Below are positions 46,605 through 58,168 of a stretch of DNA of 64,000 bases, one piece after another (within the stretch, counting starts at the first letter, position 1; each line of letters begins with the position of its first letter). Both the position numbers and the translations under genes were made by a program. The stretch spans positions 62,001 through 126,000 of the forward strand of contig SADC01000275.1 in the NCBI GenBank assembly GCA_004194705.1, in the 5' to 3' direction. The notes beneath the pieces were generated by a model. That model saw only the letters and a program-made list of their open reading frames with translations, ran no database searches and had not been told where the DNA came from. The stretch is from Ditylenchus dipsaci (taxonomy: Eukaryota > Nematoda > Chromadorea > Rhabditida > Anguinidae).

Positions 46605-46817
46605 TTTATATCTGAAATTCAATTAATAAATTATAAGCCAAGAAGTATGCTAGTGCGCTAATACTAACTTTTGCTTCAACCCGAATTCTGTAAACACATG
46701 CCAAATATTTTAAATCCGACTTAGTTGTCCTTTCAGAGGCATCTTCGATAACGTTTTCTATTTGCGTAAAATGTACCGGTCTAACAGCTTGGTCGAAATG
46801 GAAATTGGAAGTCCTAT
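46605..46817 (-). CDS. Orphan candidate exon(s) upstream of the MLT-10-like start
   Basis: On the minus strand, after the acceptor acatag, an open frame (SNFHFDQAVRPVHFTQIENV, then ASERTTKSDLKYLACVYRIR) runs to a GTTAGT donor near 46660; a following acceptor (atttcag) leads to an immediate stop. The composition is convincingly coding. It ends about 190 bases before ATG 46421 on the same strand, so an upstream gene in an operon, or an alternative 5' exon, are both possible. No further exons found. The plus strand has a shorter competing frame. Confidence 0.4.
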
Positions 46818-47357
46818 GTCGAAATAGTTAGGGGGTAGGAAATCGGAGGTAGAAATTGGTGGTACGACTGTGAATTTTTTAACTTTTGGAAAGTTATTTT
46901 ACAGCAAAGCTATTCAAAGATTTTTTAGTTGAAAACATACTGAGCTACAGGACCTCAAAGATTTTGACACCTGACTTCCGACCTCCATTGTGGCCCCCTA
47001 TAACAACACTTTCAAATCGAAAATGAATATATCAAGAACATTTCTATAAAACATTCCTTCGAGTTAAAAAAGTAAAAGTGCAGTAACACATCAATTTTCA
47101 ACAAGATTACTAACAGCCCACACCTAATCTCTACCAAAGACAGCCATTTATCACCAGACAAAAGGGTTGGGAAAGGTATCTATTGTGGCGTGCTCCAGCC
47201 GTTTTTGTCTATGGAGAATGTGTTCCGCACACTATCTGTTCCCACCCTCATAAAACTTTTTAATTAATATCCTGCACTTCCCACTTGCGATTGTTTTACA
47301 CGTTATAAAGTTTTTTTTGGGCGTCTGTTCTCCGCCTTTTCTGCGCATGTAATAAAC

Positions 47358-48373
47358 ATGGAAAAAGTACAAGTCATAAAAGAATTGGATTCACAAATTC
47401 GATCCTTGAATATTAGACATATGTATGGAGGTGCTCATTTCTCGAGAAAATTAGTTTTGGTAAAAAGTTTATTACTTCCGAAGTTCTTTTTATTTTTCGG
47501 GTGTTTGTGGCTAATTATTGTTAATTATTGTTTATAAGTTCATGAAGTTTTTGTTAACAAGGGTTTTCCAAGTAAATTAAGAACAGAAAAAGATTTTCCA
47601 GAATTATATATGCCAGACATAAGCATTTTGGTTATAATTGTAATCTAAAGACGTTTATTAAAATAGGGGGAAAGCCATTTAGGATTGAAAAAGTGGCTTC
47701 CTTGGCGTAGTGCGTAAGCGTTTGTGTTTTATGGTCATAAAAGGGTGCGCAGATTCGATCTCACGTGGTGGCACGCTATTTTTTCTGGGTGTTTGGTCGG
47801 TTTATAGGTAATAAACTTTTTTGACGCCAGATTCGGAATCAGCGACCCAAATTACCCTAAGAAACTGGTCAAACAAGCCAAAATAAATAACAAGCCACCA
47901 CGTGGGATCGAACCTGCATCACCATTTTGGGCCAAAAACACAAAAATTTTCGCACTGCGCCACGGAAGCCAATTTTTCAAACCTGAATGGCTTTACCCCT
48001 CCTTTAGTGAGTTTGGTGTGGGACCATAAAACTCAAAGTCGCATTTTAAGTCAACTTTCTACTAAAAAAAATTTGGTTTTAAAGACATACTGTATTCCCC
48101 CTGATAGACTCCTTCCCCAAAATAAGCTAAATTTCTTCAAAAATGGCCTAAAAATGAAGATGAAGCAAACAATATGGATAAAAGTTGATTATTTTTCTAT
48201 TACTTTTCAATTTTCAGGGCACTTTTAGAAAAAATTCAGAAATTTTGATAATGATGTTTTCTAATTTAACTTTTAATTCTGCAAAAGTTTTATTTATATT
48301 TCACAACATCGGATTTTCAACAAAATATGGCTTACATACTAGGTACATTTTGTCACTTTTGGAGAGGGTGTAA
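47358..48373 (+). CDS. Small protein of unknown function, 108 residues
   Basis: Three exons join in frame: 47358-47459 (starts MEKVQVIKELDSQIRSLNIR), 47562-47630 (GFPSKLRTEKDFPELYMPDI), 48218-48373 (ends RYILSLLERV, TAA). Intron 1 is 102 bases; intron 2 contains a foldback with tRNA-like arms. The first two exons look strongly coding; the third is more AT-driven. No family recognised. ATG 47358 lies 937 bases from the MLT-10-like ATG, head to head, so they may share a promoter region. Confidence 0.42.
47668..48003. mobile_element. Foldback with tRNA-like arms, 336 bp
   Basis: Ends gggaaagccatttaggattg and its inverse. The arms carry tRNA-like boxes: A TGGCGTAGTGC at 47703 and B-like at 47751 on the plus strand; TGGCGCAGTG and GGTTCGATCCC on the minus strand at 47962-47953 and 47914-47904. 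It is the second such combination in the window. Confidence 0.65.
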
Positions 48374-48677
48374 ATGAAGAAATACGGCAAATCTTAAAAT
48401 TCTGGAATCTCAGCTGTCCGATGAGCATTAGCTTCCAAGATTAGCTTCCTTCACAAAAACTCATTTTGATTATTTTGGATATCCTATTCGAAGTTCTGCA
48501 GTATTAGAAAAATACAAATTGGGGTAATGCAATAATTCTTACTACTCATTTTGTCAAATCACTTTCAAAGAACGAAAATTACTAGAAGAATTTTTCGAAA
48601 CATTGAAACTATTTTACCCGTTTTAAATTATGTACATACATATTTTACATAAAAACATTTAAATACAAAATACACAG

Positions 48678-51254
48678 CTATGAACAAGAAGAGGTTTCAA
48701 CAAGAGCCGAAGCTCGTCTTTCAATCAGCGGGTGTTCTTCAACAACTAAAGTAGCAAGTGGTGACAAATAACTAGACATTTTGTTTTTAAAATGAATCCC
48801 CGTAGATGTACACCATTCTTTATTGTAGAATAACTGACGTAGACTTTCCTTGAGCAATCCTCGGTAGCGTCTGGACACCAAGCAATACAGGCAGAAGTTG
48901 AGAGAAGCGTTTAAAAAGACCATCTGAAAGGTCATATCTTATTTGAAAAAACCATGCTCACGGTGGTCCGGTGGTCCCCCGCCAATTCAAATTTTTTTCT
49001 TGATCATTGATCTCCTGTTTGGATTTTTCAACTTGGCTTTTAACAAAACAATTCTAGGTTTAGTTTTGTTAGAAACTCAATAAAAAAATTATTACTTGAA
49101 CCCATGGTTGTAAAAAAAATTTGAATTGGCGGAGGACCGCCAAACCACCGTGAGCATGGTTCTTTAAAGAAATTTAATAGCTCATTTCAAACATTAAGTT
49201 CATATTTTTAAAAAAATAATCAGATTATTTTTTTAAAAGAATCGAAAGAACCGTGCATTTCTTATCCCGTATATTTCTAACAATTCATCTCGACAAAATA
49301 CGTACACCTTACATGTATTCTGTTGTTGAGTACTTAAAATTACCTTAGGAGTAGCTTTCGATACCCCTTCCTGCCCCGCTCTCAAAAAACTCCTCGCTAC
49401 GCCCTCAGCGTCATACCGTGTCCATGATCGCAGGAACGCCGTAAAATCAATACTCTTTCCTTTACCTGTGTAAGAAGTATATTGGTTGGTCTCCTTCCCA
49501 TAATAAAGTAATAAAAGGCGGAGCGATACAAGCTGGTGAAAGTTAATCACGTGACCGAAACATACACACACAATGTATAATCGGCGCTACTGTAATGTAA
49601 CGTCTGATATGTTAGTGATTTACCTGCTGACTGATACAGGTGTATAATATAGCTGTGACATGGTAATGGCCGTGGTAATCATACAGAAGTCTAGCTGGTC
49701 CTTGTGGTCCAATACAGATAAACAGAAGTAAAACGACGGCAAATAGCATTGCATTAGCGTTCAATCTTTGACTACTTGATTCCTATTAGACAACAAATGC
49801 TATTTCAAAGTCTAATTTAAAAAGCTTACATTTGTAATAAACAGGGATAGCGTGTTATTTGGTCTAAAAGCAGCACTTGCAGTCGTCCCATCGGAATTTC
49901 TTCGACTTAAATCTTGGTCTACTACACGTCTCAGCGTCATAATCAGCTGGAAGTTGAGAATGCAAAGAATGATAATTGGAAGCAGATTAAAGCCGAAGAG
50001 AGAAATTGTGTCCATGATTTTGTAGTAAGCCTTAATTTGAAATTTTATCAGCATGTAGAATTCACCTTGAAACCTGAATCATAGAATCGTCTTTCATAGT
50101 AATAACGGAGTAGTAGTGGTTTCGAATACTGTCCCAGCACTCAACAATCTGATATGCAACTGGCCTGTAAAAAATTAAATTTTAAATAAGACAAAATGTT
50201 TTCATGTGTACCACTGGATGCTGCACAAGAAAGAGATCATTAACGAAAAACCAATAGCCCAACAATTAGTTTGAGAAGTGCAAAATCGATGAGCCCACAG
50301 AGGACGACAGACACACACATACCTTTCCACATTAAATGCAACGACGATTCTGAAAATGGTAGACATAAGTCCGATAAAATTAAATATGTAAACCTATAAT
50401 AACATCTGATAATGCTAAAATTTTTATTTTTGTAGCGCTTATAATTTGAAAACTTTTCAGGGCGATTTTAATGGGAAAATTTTGCAAATTTATATAAATG
50501 CCTTTTATTTACTTTGGTTTTACGTTCTTTACACCATTGAGAAATCTATTAAAATATATTTCTGATAATTTTAGCAAAAAAAGTTTGCAACTTTGAAATA
50601 CAGTGTGTGCCAAGAATTTTAAATGCCCATAACTTTTTATAGAAGTAAAATTTGACACGCGGATTTTGTGATCGATTTTTCCCGATTATAAGTTTTGGTA
50701 TAGAACTTCAAATTACCAGTTTTGCTTGAACCCCATGTGGTATGGGGTCCCGGTCTATAAATGGTCTCTGGGTGGGCAAACCACAGAGAGGTCCAAAATT
50801 GAGTTTTCGACATCATCTACCAAGAAGATATATATTCAGGAGAAGTAAACTACGAATAATTGCTCGTCGAAATTCGACTTCTGCTAAAAGTTATGATCGG
50901 GAAAAATTTTCAAATCGAGGGAAATTTTGGGCCAGCCCGTATTATGACTATTTAAATGATTCTAAACACTTACAATATAGAAGCTTTGTAAAAAGTAGAT
51001 GCAAAAAGTCGAATGTACAAGGCAAGCTTAGTGTAGATGGAGTTAAACGAAGGAGAGATTACCAGCGATGTAATACTCATCCTTAAAATAAGTTGGTAAA
51101 AAAATAAAAAATAATAAAAAATGTTTACGGAGTAACTTCGATTAAAGCAAATCTGAAAAATTATAGAATTTTGTAGCGAAACTTTCAAGCTTAAGATTAA
51201 TAAACATACATTAGAAAAAGACTGTCAAATAGGGCCAAAGAAACAAGTAAGTGC
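48678..51254 (-). CDS. FMRFamide-receptor-like neuropeptide GPCR, 5' partial
   Basis: Class A seven-helix receptor of the plasma membrane. Exons: 51210-51254 (TM2, LLVSLALFDSLFL), 51129-51152, a missing piece, 50212-50393 (TM3 to TM4, with VERYVCVCRPLWAHRFCT in place of DRY), 50074-50164 (ECL2 with C and W), 49830-50030 (TM5, TISLFGFNLLPIIILCIL), 49624-49782 (TM6), 48678-48923 (TM7, LNASLNFCLYCLVSRRYR, then a tail ending SSCS). All joins from 50393 to the stop are in phase. TM1 and the N-terminus were not found to the right of 51254. The ERY and LNxxxNFxLY motifs suit FMRFamide/myosuppressin-receptor-like or nematode Srw receptors. A MITE lies in the last intron. Confidence 0.88.
48948..49162. 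mobile_element. piggyBac-like MITE copy 5
   Basis: Core as in the other copies (ttggcttttaacaaaaca and inverse); ends ccatgctcacggtgg and inverse; TTAA on the right (49163-49166), left site decayed. In the last GPCR intron. Confidence 0.65.
50640..50960. repeat. Foldback in a GPCR intron
   Basis: tcccgattataagttttggt and the inverse near 50885-50910 form the arms; a smaller palindrome ccccatgtggtatgggg sits at 50731-50747. The missing GPCR exon (start of TM3) should lie between 50394 and 51128, so this insertion may have obscured it. Confidence 0.5.
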
Positions 51255-51732
51255 CTAAAATTAGATTTTGCCCTTTATGGTACTCAAAATACTTTTATTT
51301 CTTAATTTTTAATTAATATATTTTTCCTTTGAAATGCACAGAATATAAAATGCCATTTTGACTTAGACAACAGTAAAAAATAAATCTTTTTTTTAGCAAA
51401 TGTCTTTTAATTTTCCACCCTTGTCCCATGTGCATATTGAAGTTTATAAAAAGTAAAATGTGCATGCTTAAATTTAAAAATACCAAGAAGGCATTCTGCG
51501 TGCTGCTTCATTAATTGTTAATACTAAAAGGTTCATAAAATTGCAGGCAAGACCTAGAATGTTATACTTTAGGTTTTTTAAAGTTCTTTCGCTGAATTAC
51601 CAAGCACGGCAATGACTGGCAAGCAAACTACTGAAATTAACTAATTTTTTTTATTTTTCAAAATTAATTACATTAGTCCACCACACAATTTCTAGTGTTT
51701 CCTAAACTTATGACCATAAAATTGGTTTAAAC

Positions 51733-52009
51733 TAGGGTTGTGAAATTTATCGGCAGAAATCTTCTGCCGGTGATTTATCGACTAACCGGTAAAATTCTCC
51801 GAAAACACATTTTTATTGAATAATATATTTTTTGCCGATTTAAATACAAACCATGCGATTAAAAACAGTATCAGCACTGCAAAAAATACTGTGAGTGAAA
51901 AATACTGATCGAACAGAAAAATAAACTTGTTAAAAAATGGCTCAAATTAAAATTTTGGAAAGTCTTAGGCGGCGGTAATTTAACGGCAAATTACCGTTTC
52001 ACTGCCCTA
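51733..52009. mobile_element. Non-autonomous hAT element, 277 bp
   Basis: Ends TAGGGTTGTGAAA and TTTCACTGCCCTA with a perfect 8-bp duplication gtttaaac at 51725-51732 and 52010-52017. No coding capacity. Confidence 0.85.
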
Positions 52010-52017
52010 GTTTAAAC

Positions 52018-53842
52018 GTTAAAATAGATTATTATAGTTTTTGATTTAATTTGCTATGAAACAACTTATTTCGTATGGAGTCCGAGTGCTACAAAAGGTT
52101 GTCAACCATTGGGAGACTTACAAAAATCCATTGTAACAATAACAATTACGAACAATCCTTTCTTTACGTTAAAGTGCAATAAAATGGTTTAAACCACTAA
52201 TTTTGGCCTCGGCCCCTGCCGAAGACGAGGGTCAACTCGCTAAGGCTTTAACTCGCCAAGGTCAACTCGCAAAGGCTTTTGCGAAGGTTTTCGAATTCCA
52301 CTCTTATAGATATGAAGATATGATCCATCTTCAAGGAAGTCTCGATTAAAAAATAGGAATTCATGTCATTTAACGCTTTAGGCTAAATATAATCACAAAC
52401 TCCCTCGAAATTCGCCAAGAAGTAGGCATTTATTTCCATAATGAAGAGGATGAGGCCTTTGCAGGATTTCGGCAGGCCTCGATTCTTTTATACTAACTTC
52501 TGTTCGCGCATTGCTTGGCATTCACTACAAACATACTAGACTTTTAGCTTATCATTCCTTATATCATAGTTGTGCTGTAGAATTTGGATCCTTTTCGTAG
52601 TGGCATCTTTTTGAGTGGCATATTTTTGTTCCCAATTCGCTGGGAGTGTATGAACTTTATTTAGCTAGTGATGTAAAAAGGAATAAAATTAAAAAACAGA
52701 AGTAATTTATTGTCAAATGAATTGAATTATTGTCAAACAAAAATGAGACAGAATGTCTTTTGAAAAATATTTCAAATTTTAAAACCTTCGAGCGTCAAAC
52801 CTTTCGCGAGTTTAATTTTGTGAATTTTTACTTTAAAAAAATTGTGAGTTGATATTTTATCCCCTGCTGCTATATAATCTTACTTTTTTTGATAGAAGTG
52901 TTTCGCGTTAACCTATAATTTAAAATTAAAACTACTTGATTATCCTCCGACAAGTGTGCAATATGAGGTTGAATGCTACAAATATTGGCAAATAATATCA
53001 GACTAGGATCCTCATCCATTCCTCTGCTTCTAAAAAAGTAGAAAGCTTTAAGTCAAGAATAATAACGGGCAACTCTCAAAAAAATTAAGCTCGACCCTTT
53101 TGAGTTGGGGAGTAAGGAAAGAGGTATGAGTCAAAAAAATCTATGTATATTTTTCTCTCTTGTTCTTTTTCTCGAATTTGACTACAAAAAATCAAATTGT
53201 CGCGTTGATAAGAAAAGTACAGAAATAACTCGAAACTCTCATTTTTCGCACAAAATCTTCTCTATAAAAGCAAAAAAATTAGAAGCTAAAAAAATTAAAA
53301 GGGAGCTAAATTTCAGACTTTGGTGCTCCATTTCAGTTACAGCCCATTTGAACCAGGGTTCTACGAAAAAAGTTCTACGCTAATAAGTTCTATAATTTCT
53401 ACGCTCATAATAATTCCCCCGCCTCATGAGAAATTTCTGATCAGAATTTTATGATCGCAACTTTTCTGAAAATTCGAAACTATCATGAGAAATTGAGTTC
53501 CTTCTGGTATTCTTATACCTCTACTTCTGGTATTCTTATAAAAATATTTATCCCATAGGTATTTTATATATTCTTAGAATGTAATCATCTCATGATGAAA
53601 ATTCTTGATTGCAAAGTTTTTAATTCTAATCTAAACTAGCGAATGAATTTTGAGCAATAACTCAAAATGGTACAGAAGAACGAAGACCAAGCAAAATCAT
53701 ATTTTCGAATTAGAGTCTAAACTAAATCAAAATAAAATAAAAGTGCCCCTGCACCTAAAATCTTAACACTTGAAAGGCTGTTTGTACTAATAGCAGAGTT
53801 TTGTTCAGAAATTCACGCTTAACAAAACAGGAGAAAAAAATC
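52018..53842. other. Intergenic region or 5' part of the GPCR gene
   Basis: No TM1 exon could be identified. 52210-52290 has an aaggtcaactcgc-type duplication. An open frame at 53105-53380 is Lys/Phe-rich and looks like AT-driven chance. Confidence 0.35.
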
Positions 53843-53991
53843 TTGGTTTCTAAATCATAACTATACGTAAAATTAAATTGTATACCTTATTTTTCGAGAA
53901 ACTAAGATGAAAAATCCGTACAGAAGTTTAATGATTAGGCGAAAATTTTTGAATTGGTGGGGGAAAATCCAGAACGCGTGGCTATGGCTCT
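53843..53991. mobile_element. piggyBac-like MITE copy 6, truncated
   Basis: Right half of the family (ccgtacagaagtttaatga, aattggtgggggaaaat) ending at TTAA 53992-53995; the left end is missing. Confidence 0.6.
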
Positions 53992-54689
53992 TTAAGATCG
54001 GCAAAATTGCTCTCGGATTAAAAGTTACAATCAAATAACTAAAACAACCGCAAACTGTCAGGTGTCCAACAATTTTGACCTGGAGCAAAACAGCAAAAGC
54101 CCTTCTTCAGAGATTTTTTTCTCCTGTCTGTATAGCGTGAAATTCTGAACAAAACTCTGTATTAGAACAAACAGCTTTTCGTGTGTTAAGAGAAAAGACA
54201 AAAAAATATTGTAGCAATAGCTGCAAAAGTACAACTCAACGCTTAAAGGTGAAGAGGAAATAAACAAATTCTCTCCACCTCGCACAATACTAAGCAAAGA
54301 GGGGCTGTGCGCGACTATTGAATAGCTTACAAAAATTCTTCTATGCACCACCCCCACCACCCTGCAATATACAATAAAAGATTTTTAGAGGGAAAGAGGT
54401 AAGGAAACGCATCATTAATGGACAGCCAGCTCACAGAGTTTGAGTGCATTTGTTTGAGCAATGCTGCGCAACAAGAAACGTATTGTCTTTTCCCCTTATT
54501 GATTATTGGCCGGCCATACAGACAAGGTGCAAAGAAGGTCACTAGCGAATGGATACCGTATTCTCTCTAATAGAACCACATGTGGTTCTATTTTTCAACC
54601 CCCCTTGGGGGCTGTGGTTCTATTAGAGAGTGTGGTTCTAATAGAGAGTGTGGTTCTATTCTCGGCTTGACTTTACTTGACCCCCCCCC

Positions 54690-56190
54690 CACGGCTGACC
54701 CACTTTTGATGACAATTTTGAAAAACGATTGCATATTCGTGTTTCTCGACCACGATTTAGGCGCGAATTTACCAATCGTTTCCGGTAAAGTGAAAAAAAA
54801 ATTTTTCCAAACCACAGGGGGGTATCATGGATTTTAGTCAAAATTTGAAAATTTTGAATTCGCGCCTTTTGAATTTTGAAGGATTAAGGGCTGTATAGGG
54901 AGGGGAAGGGAATAAAAGGGGCCACTAATCACACAGGGGCCACTAACAAGAAGATGTTGAACATAGTTTTGAATACTGGGGCCTACCGCATAAATAAACT
55001 CTGGTATGCATGCTTTTCATGCATCCAGAGTCACTTTCGAGTGATTTATGTCTAAGGTATGTGGGTGTGCGCATCTCAACTCCAAGCCCCAAGCCCCCTG
55101 CGCCCCCGAAGGGGGCGCAGGGGGCTTGAGAGTTAGAGATGCGCGCACACACTTACCTTAGACATGATTCCGAGAAGTACTCTTGACATAAAATGCATAT
55201 AGAGTCTCTTTTTGCCACGGCCCAGTTGAAAAACATGGTGAGGCAGTCGAAGAATACATATATTTACTTTTCTATTGTCCTGCCATACAAGTGGCCCCCT
55301 TTTATTTCCTTCCCCTCCCAATACAGCGCTTAATCCCTTTTAAATTCAAAAGGCGCCAATTTTAATTTTCAAAATTTTGACTAAAAAACCATGATACCCC
55401 ACAAAAAATTTTTTTCTCAGAATCAAAAAAACACGCCGCTTTCTCATGAAATCGGGGTGGAGAAACACGAATATGAAGTTATCTTTTCTATCCGATCACT
55501 CTGCGTGGGGGGGGGGCGGATTCTATACTGCAACCAATAATTCTGTCTTTTTTTAAGAATACCGCAAAGAGGTTTGTCAAGCAGCTTGTGCAAATCGCTA
55601 TGCATATCACAAGAACTCAAAAGGGCCAAACGAAGACGTTTTTCATTATTGAATAGCTTCAATGATTCGGTCGAAGATGAAAATCGTCTGCTTACCTACA
55701 CTCTCAGAGGATCTATTCCAGGCATGGCACCCACAGCCCCAAGCCCCCTGCGCCCCGAAGGGGCGCAGGGGGCTTGAGAGTTAGAGATGCGCGCACTCAC
55801 TTACCTTAGACATGATTCCGAGAAGTACTCTTGATCATAAAATGCATATAGAGGCTCTTTTTGCCACGGCTCAGTTAAAAAACATGTAAGACAGCCAGAA
55901 TATACCAATATATGTTTTTCTAACCTTCTGCCATAAAAGTGGCCCCTTTTATTCCCTTCCCTCCCTATACAGCCCTTAATCCCTTCAAATTCAAAAGGCG
56001 CGAATTCAAATTTTTAATTTTGACTAAAATGCATGATACCCCCCTGTGGTTTGAAAAAAAAATTTTTTTCACTTTACCGGAAACGATTGGTAAATTCGCG
56101 CCTAAATCGGGGTCGAGAAACACGAATATGCAATCGGTTTTTCAAAATTGTCATCAAAAGTGGTCAGCCGTGGGGGGGGGGGGGGTCAAG
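54690..56190. repeat. Nested copies of the GC-rich palindrome family
   Basis: Outer arms: cggctgacccacttttgatg, cgtttccggtaaagtg and inverses at 56050-56170. Inner copies: GC cores at 55082-55132 and 55735-55777, each with gttagagatgcgcgcac and ccttagacatgattccgaga. A second insertion split the first. G-runs at 55506-55516 and 56172-56186. Confidence 0.65.
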
Positions 56191-56591
56191 TAAAGTGTTA
56201 CCCTATTTTTCAACCTTCTGAAGATATTCAAACATTGCAGCATACGCGCATAAATCCTTTTTTACAACAAAATTCGGACTTGCTCTAGTTTAGGTGGGAC
56301 GCTCATTTATACTATAATTCTTATTTATTTTGTCGCGTATGGCAGTCATGGTTATATAGTTTAATAAGTTTAGTTAATAATTGATAATAGTTTAATAAGT
56401 AATTTTGTTGATTGAGGTGATTATTGTCACCCCGGCCACCATAATCAACTTGATCAACCTAAAAAATAAAATAATAATATATAGTAAAAATAGGCGTCTC
56501 CCCAAACCAGAACAGGTCCCAAAACTCATTAACACTCTAGAGATATATCTTTATTATTAAACAAATTTTCTTGCGCTCACTCAAGATCGAT

Positions 56592-56825
56592 TTATCGTAT
56601 CTGCTCAGCCAACTTCTTCTCATCTTGCGCGAGCTTCACTTTGCCTCGACCACTCGGAGCCGGCCCAACTTTCTTGAAGCAGTAAATGGCGTCGTCCACA
56701 TCCATCGGTGGCATTAGGAACTCCGCACGATTTGAAAGACTCAACGATAAGCTCCTACAAGAGATTCTCCCAGGCTTCGACAATCCGTTGAAGTTAGACG
56801 GTCGTTGGCGCAGCTTGAGAGTCTT
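56592..56825 (-). pseudogene. pogo-type transposase, C-terminal remnant
   Basis: Minus strand: RIVEAWENLL, an in-frame stop, ELIVESFKSCGVPNATDG, the typical end of the pogo/Tigger DDE domain, followed after a frame change by VDDAIYCFKKVGPAPSGRGK and a stop. No catalytic region is left. Confidence 0.65.
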
Positions 56826-57331
56826 AAGGGTGTGGTTCTATTAGAGAGTGTGGTTCTAATAGAGAGTGTGGTTCTTTTTCACAACCCCCTTGGGGGTGTG
56901 GTTCTATTAGAGAGTGTGGTTCAAATAGAGAGTGTGGTTCTATTAGAGAGAATACGGTAACTGAAAAACGAAGAAATTATTTATTATGAAAAAGCACTAT
57001 CAGGTGCTATCAATAAAAGTCTCGTGTCCAATTTGTCCCATTTTCTTAAGTCCATGGATATACGAGTCCATGTTCAACGTGAATAAAAAATTTAAACGTT
57101 CGTCGTCCAAGCTATATCAAAAAAATTGTGTCAAACCGATATCGCCGATATAGATTCCATGAAATTCATTGAATAAAGAAATTAAAAGGCAGCAAAAGAG
57201 TTCAGAAAGACGTGATAACGACAATCGCTCGTTATTAAGAATATTGTGAAGAACCTAATCAAACGTCCAGCAAGGACTTTCATGGATGTAGTCAAGTGTT
57301 CAAAAATTATAGAAATACAGGGCGTATAAAG

Positions 57332-58168
57332 TAGAGACAGAAAAAATGCCGGTCGTCGGGGTTACGGGGCGGGGTTTTTTAGCTCTAGAATTTCGGTCGG
57401 TTTCGGGGTTACGCCAAAAAATTTCGGGGCCCCGTGGGCCCGTCCTAAATTTCGGGGTTTTGTGAAAAGCGTAAAAGTCGAACGAAAATGGACTTTTCAC
57501 AAAAATTTACTGTAGTTTTTCGATTTTTTGATATTAATCATAAAGAACATCAAATTTCAACCTATTAAACCAAATTTTGAGATTTTACTAACTGAGTCCA
57601 AATCAATATTTATTGACAACCATCATGTCTCATGTATATATTGGCTACCAACATATATTCCACAACAAAAAAAAACTTCAGTAACAATAATTGATTGGTG
57701 AATAGATGTCCAGGTAGGTAGGTGAAAATAAGAAAGTTAACTGTTTCGTTTCATTCAATCCACATCCAGGAACAAGTGGTGCAAATTTCGGAGGTGAGTT
57801 TAGTCGATTTGGTACAAGAAGTAGTAAATTTAGTACAAAAAATACAATTTGTTATAAAAATTTGAAAAAGATTGTACCGACTCGTTGTACCCAGTCGTAC
57901 GTTGTACCGAGTCATTTGTTGTACCGAGTCGTACGTCAGTCGGAATTAGTGACTTTGAAAAAAGTACGACAATGAGAAAACCGAAAAACCAGTAGAAATT
58001 TGATTATACACGTGTTAGAACATTATGCACGGGACGGGGTTTGCCGTATTTCGGGGCGGGTTTTCGGGGTTTTTGAATTGTTCGAGCGGGTTTTCGGGGC
58101 GGGGTTTTTGCCAAAAATCGGCCCGGTCGGGCGGGCCCCGAACGGGCCCCGCCCCGTTTCTGTCTCTA
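57332..58168. mobile_element. Non-autonomous hAT element, 837 bp
   Basis: Ends TAGAGACAGAAA and TTTCTGTCTCTA, perfect 8-bp duplication gtataaag at 57324-57331 and 58169-58176. GC-rich ends (cggggcggggttttt). A gtaccgagtcgtac array is nested at 57870-57945. A related right end is at 62870-62925. Confidence 0.85.

Larger units (their letters stand above)
54556..56957. mobile_element. TA-flanked element with tagaaccacactct arrays and pogo transposase remnant, 2402 bp
   Basis: Ends CCGTATTCTCTCTAATAGAA and inverse, TA at 54554-54555 and 56958-56959. Both ends carry four to five units of gtggttctattagagagt in opposite orientation. Inside are nested copies of the GC-rich palindrome family (54690-56190) and, at 56590-56830 on the minus strand, a pogo-like transposase end. 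That remnant suggests this TIR group is mobilised by a pogo-type enzyme. Confidence 0.78.

Noticed and set aside
50742..51086. 114-codon plus-strand ORF
   Set aside because: Lies over a GPCR intron, a foldback and a microexon on the opposite strand; Arg/Lys/Ser-rich chance frame.
53105..53383. 92-codon plus-strand ORF with a hydrophobic start
   Set aside because: Lys/Phe/Ile/Ser content is what AT-rich DNA gives; no splice sites or family.
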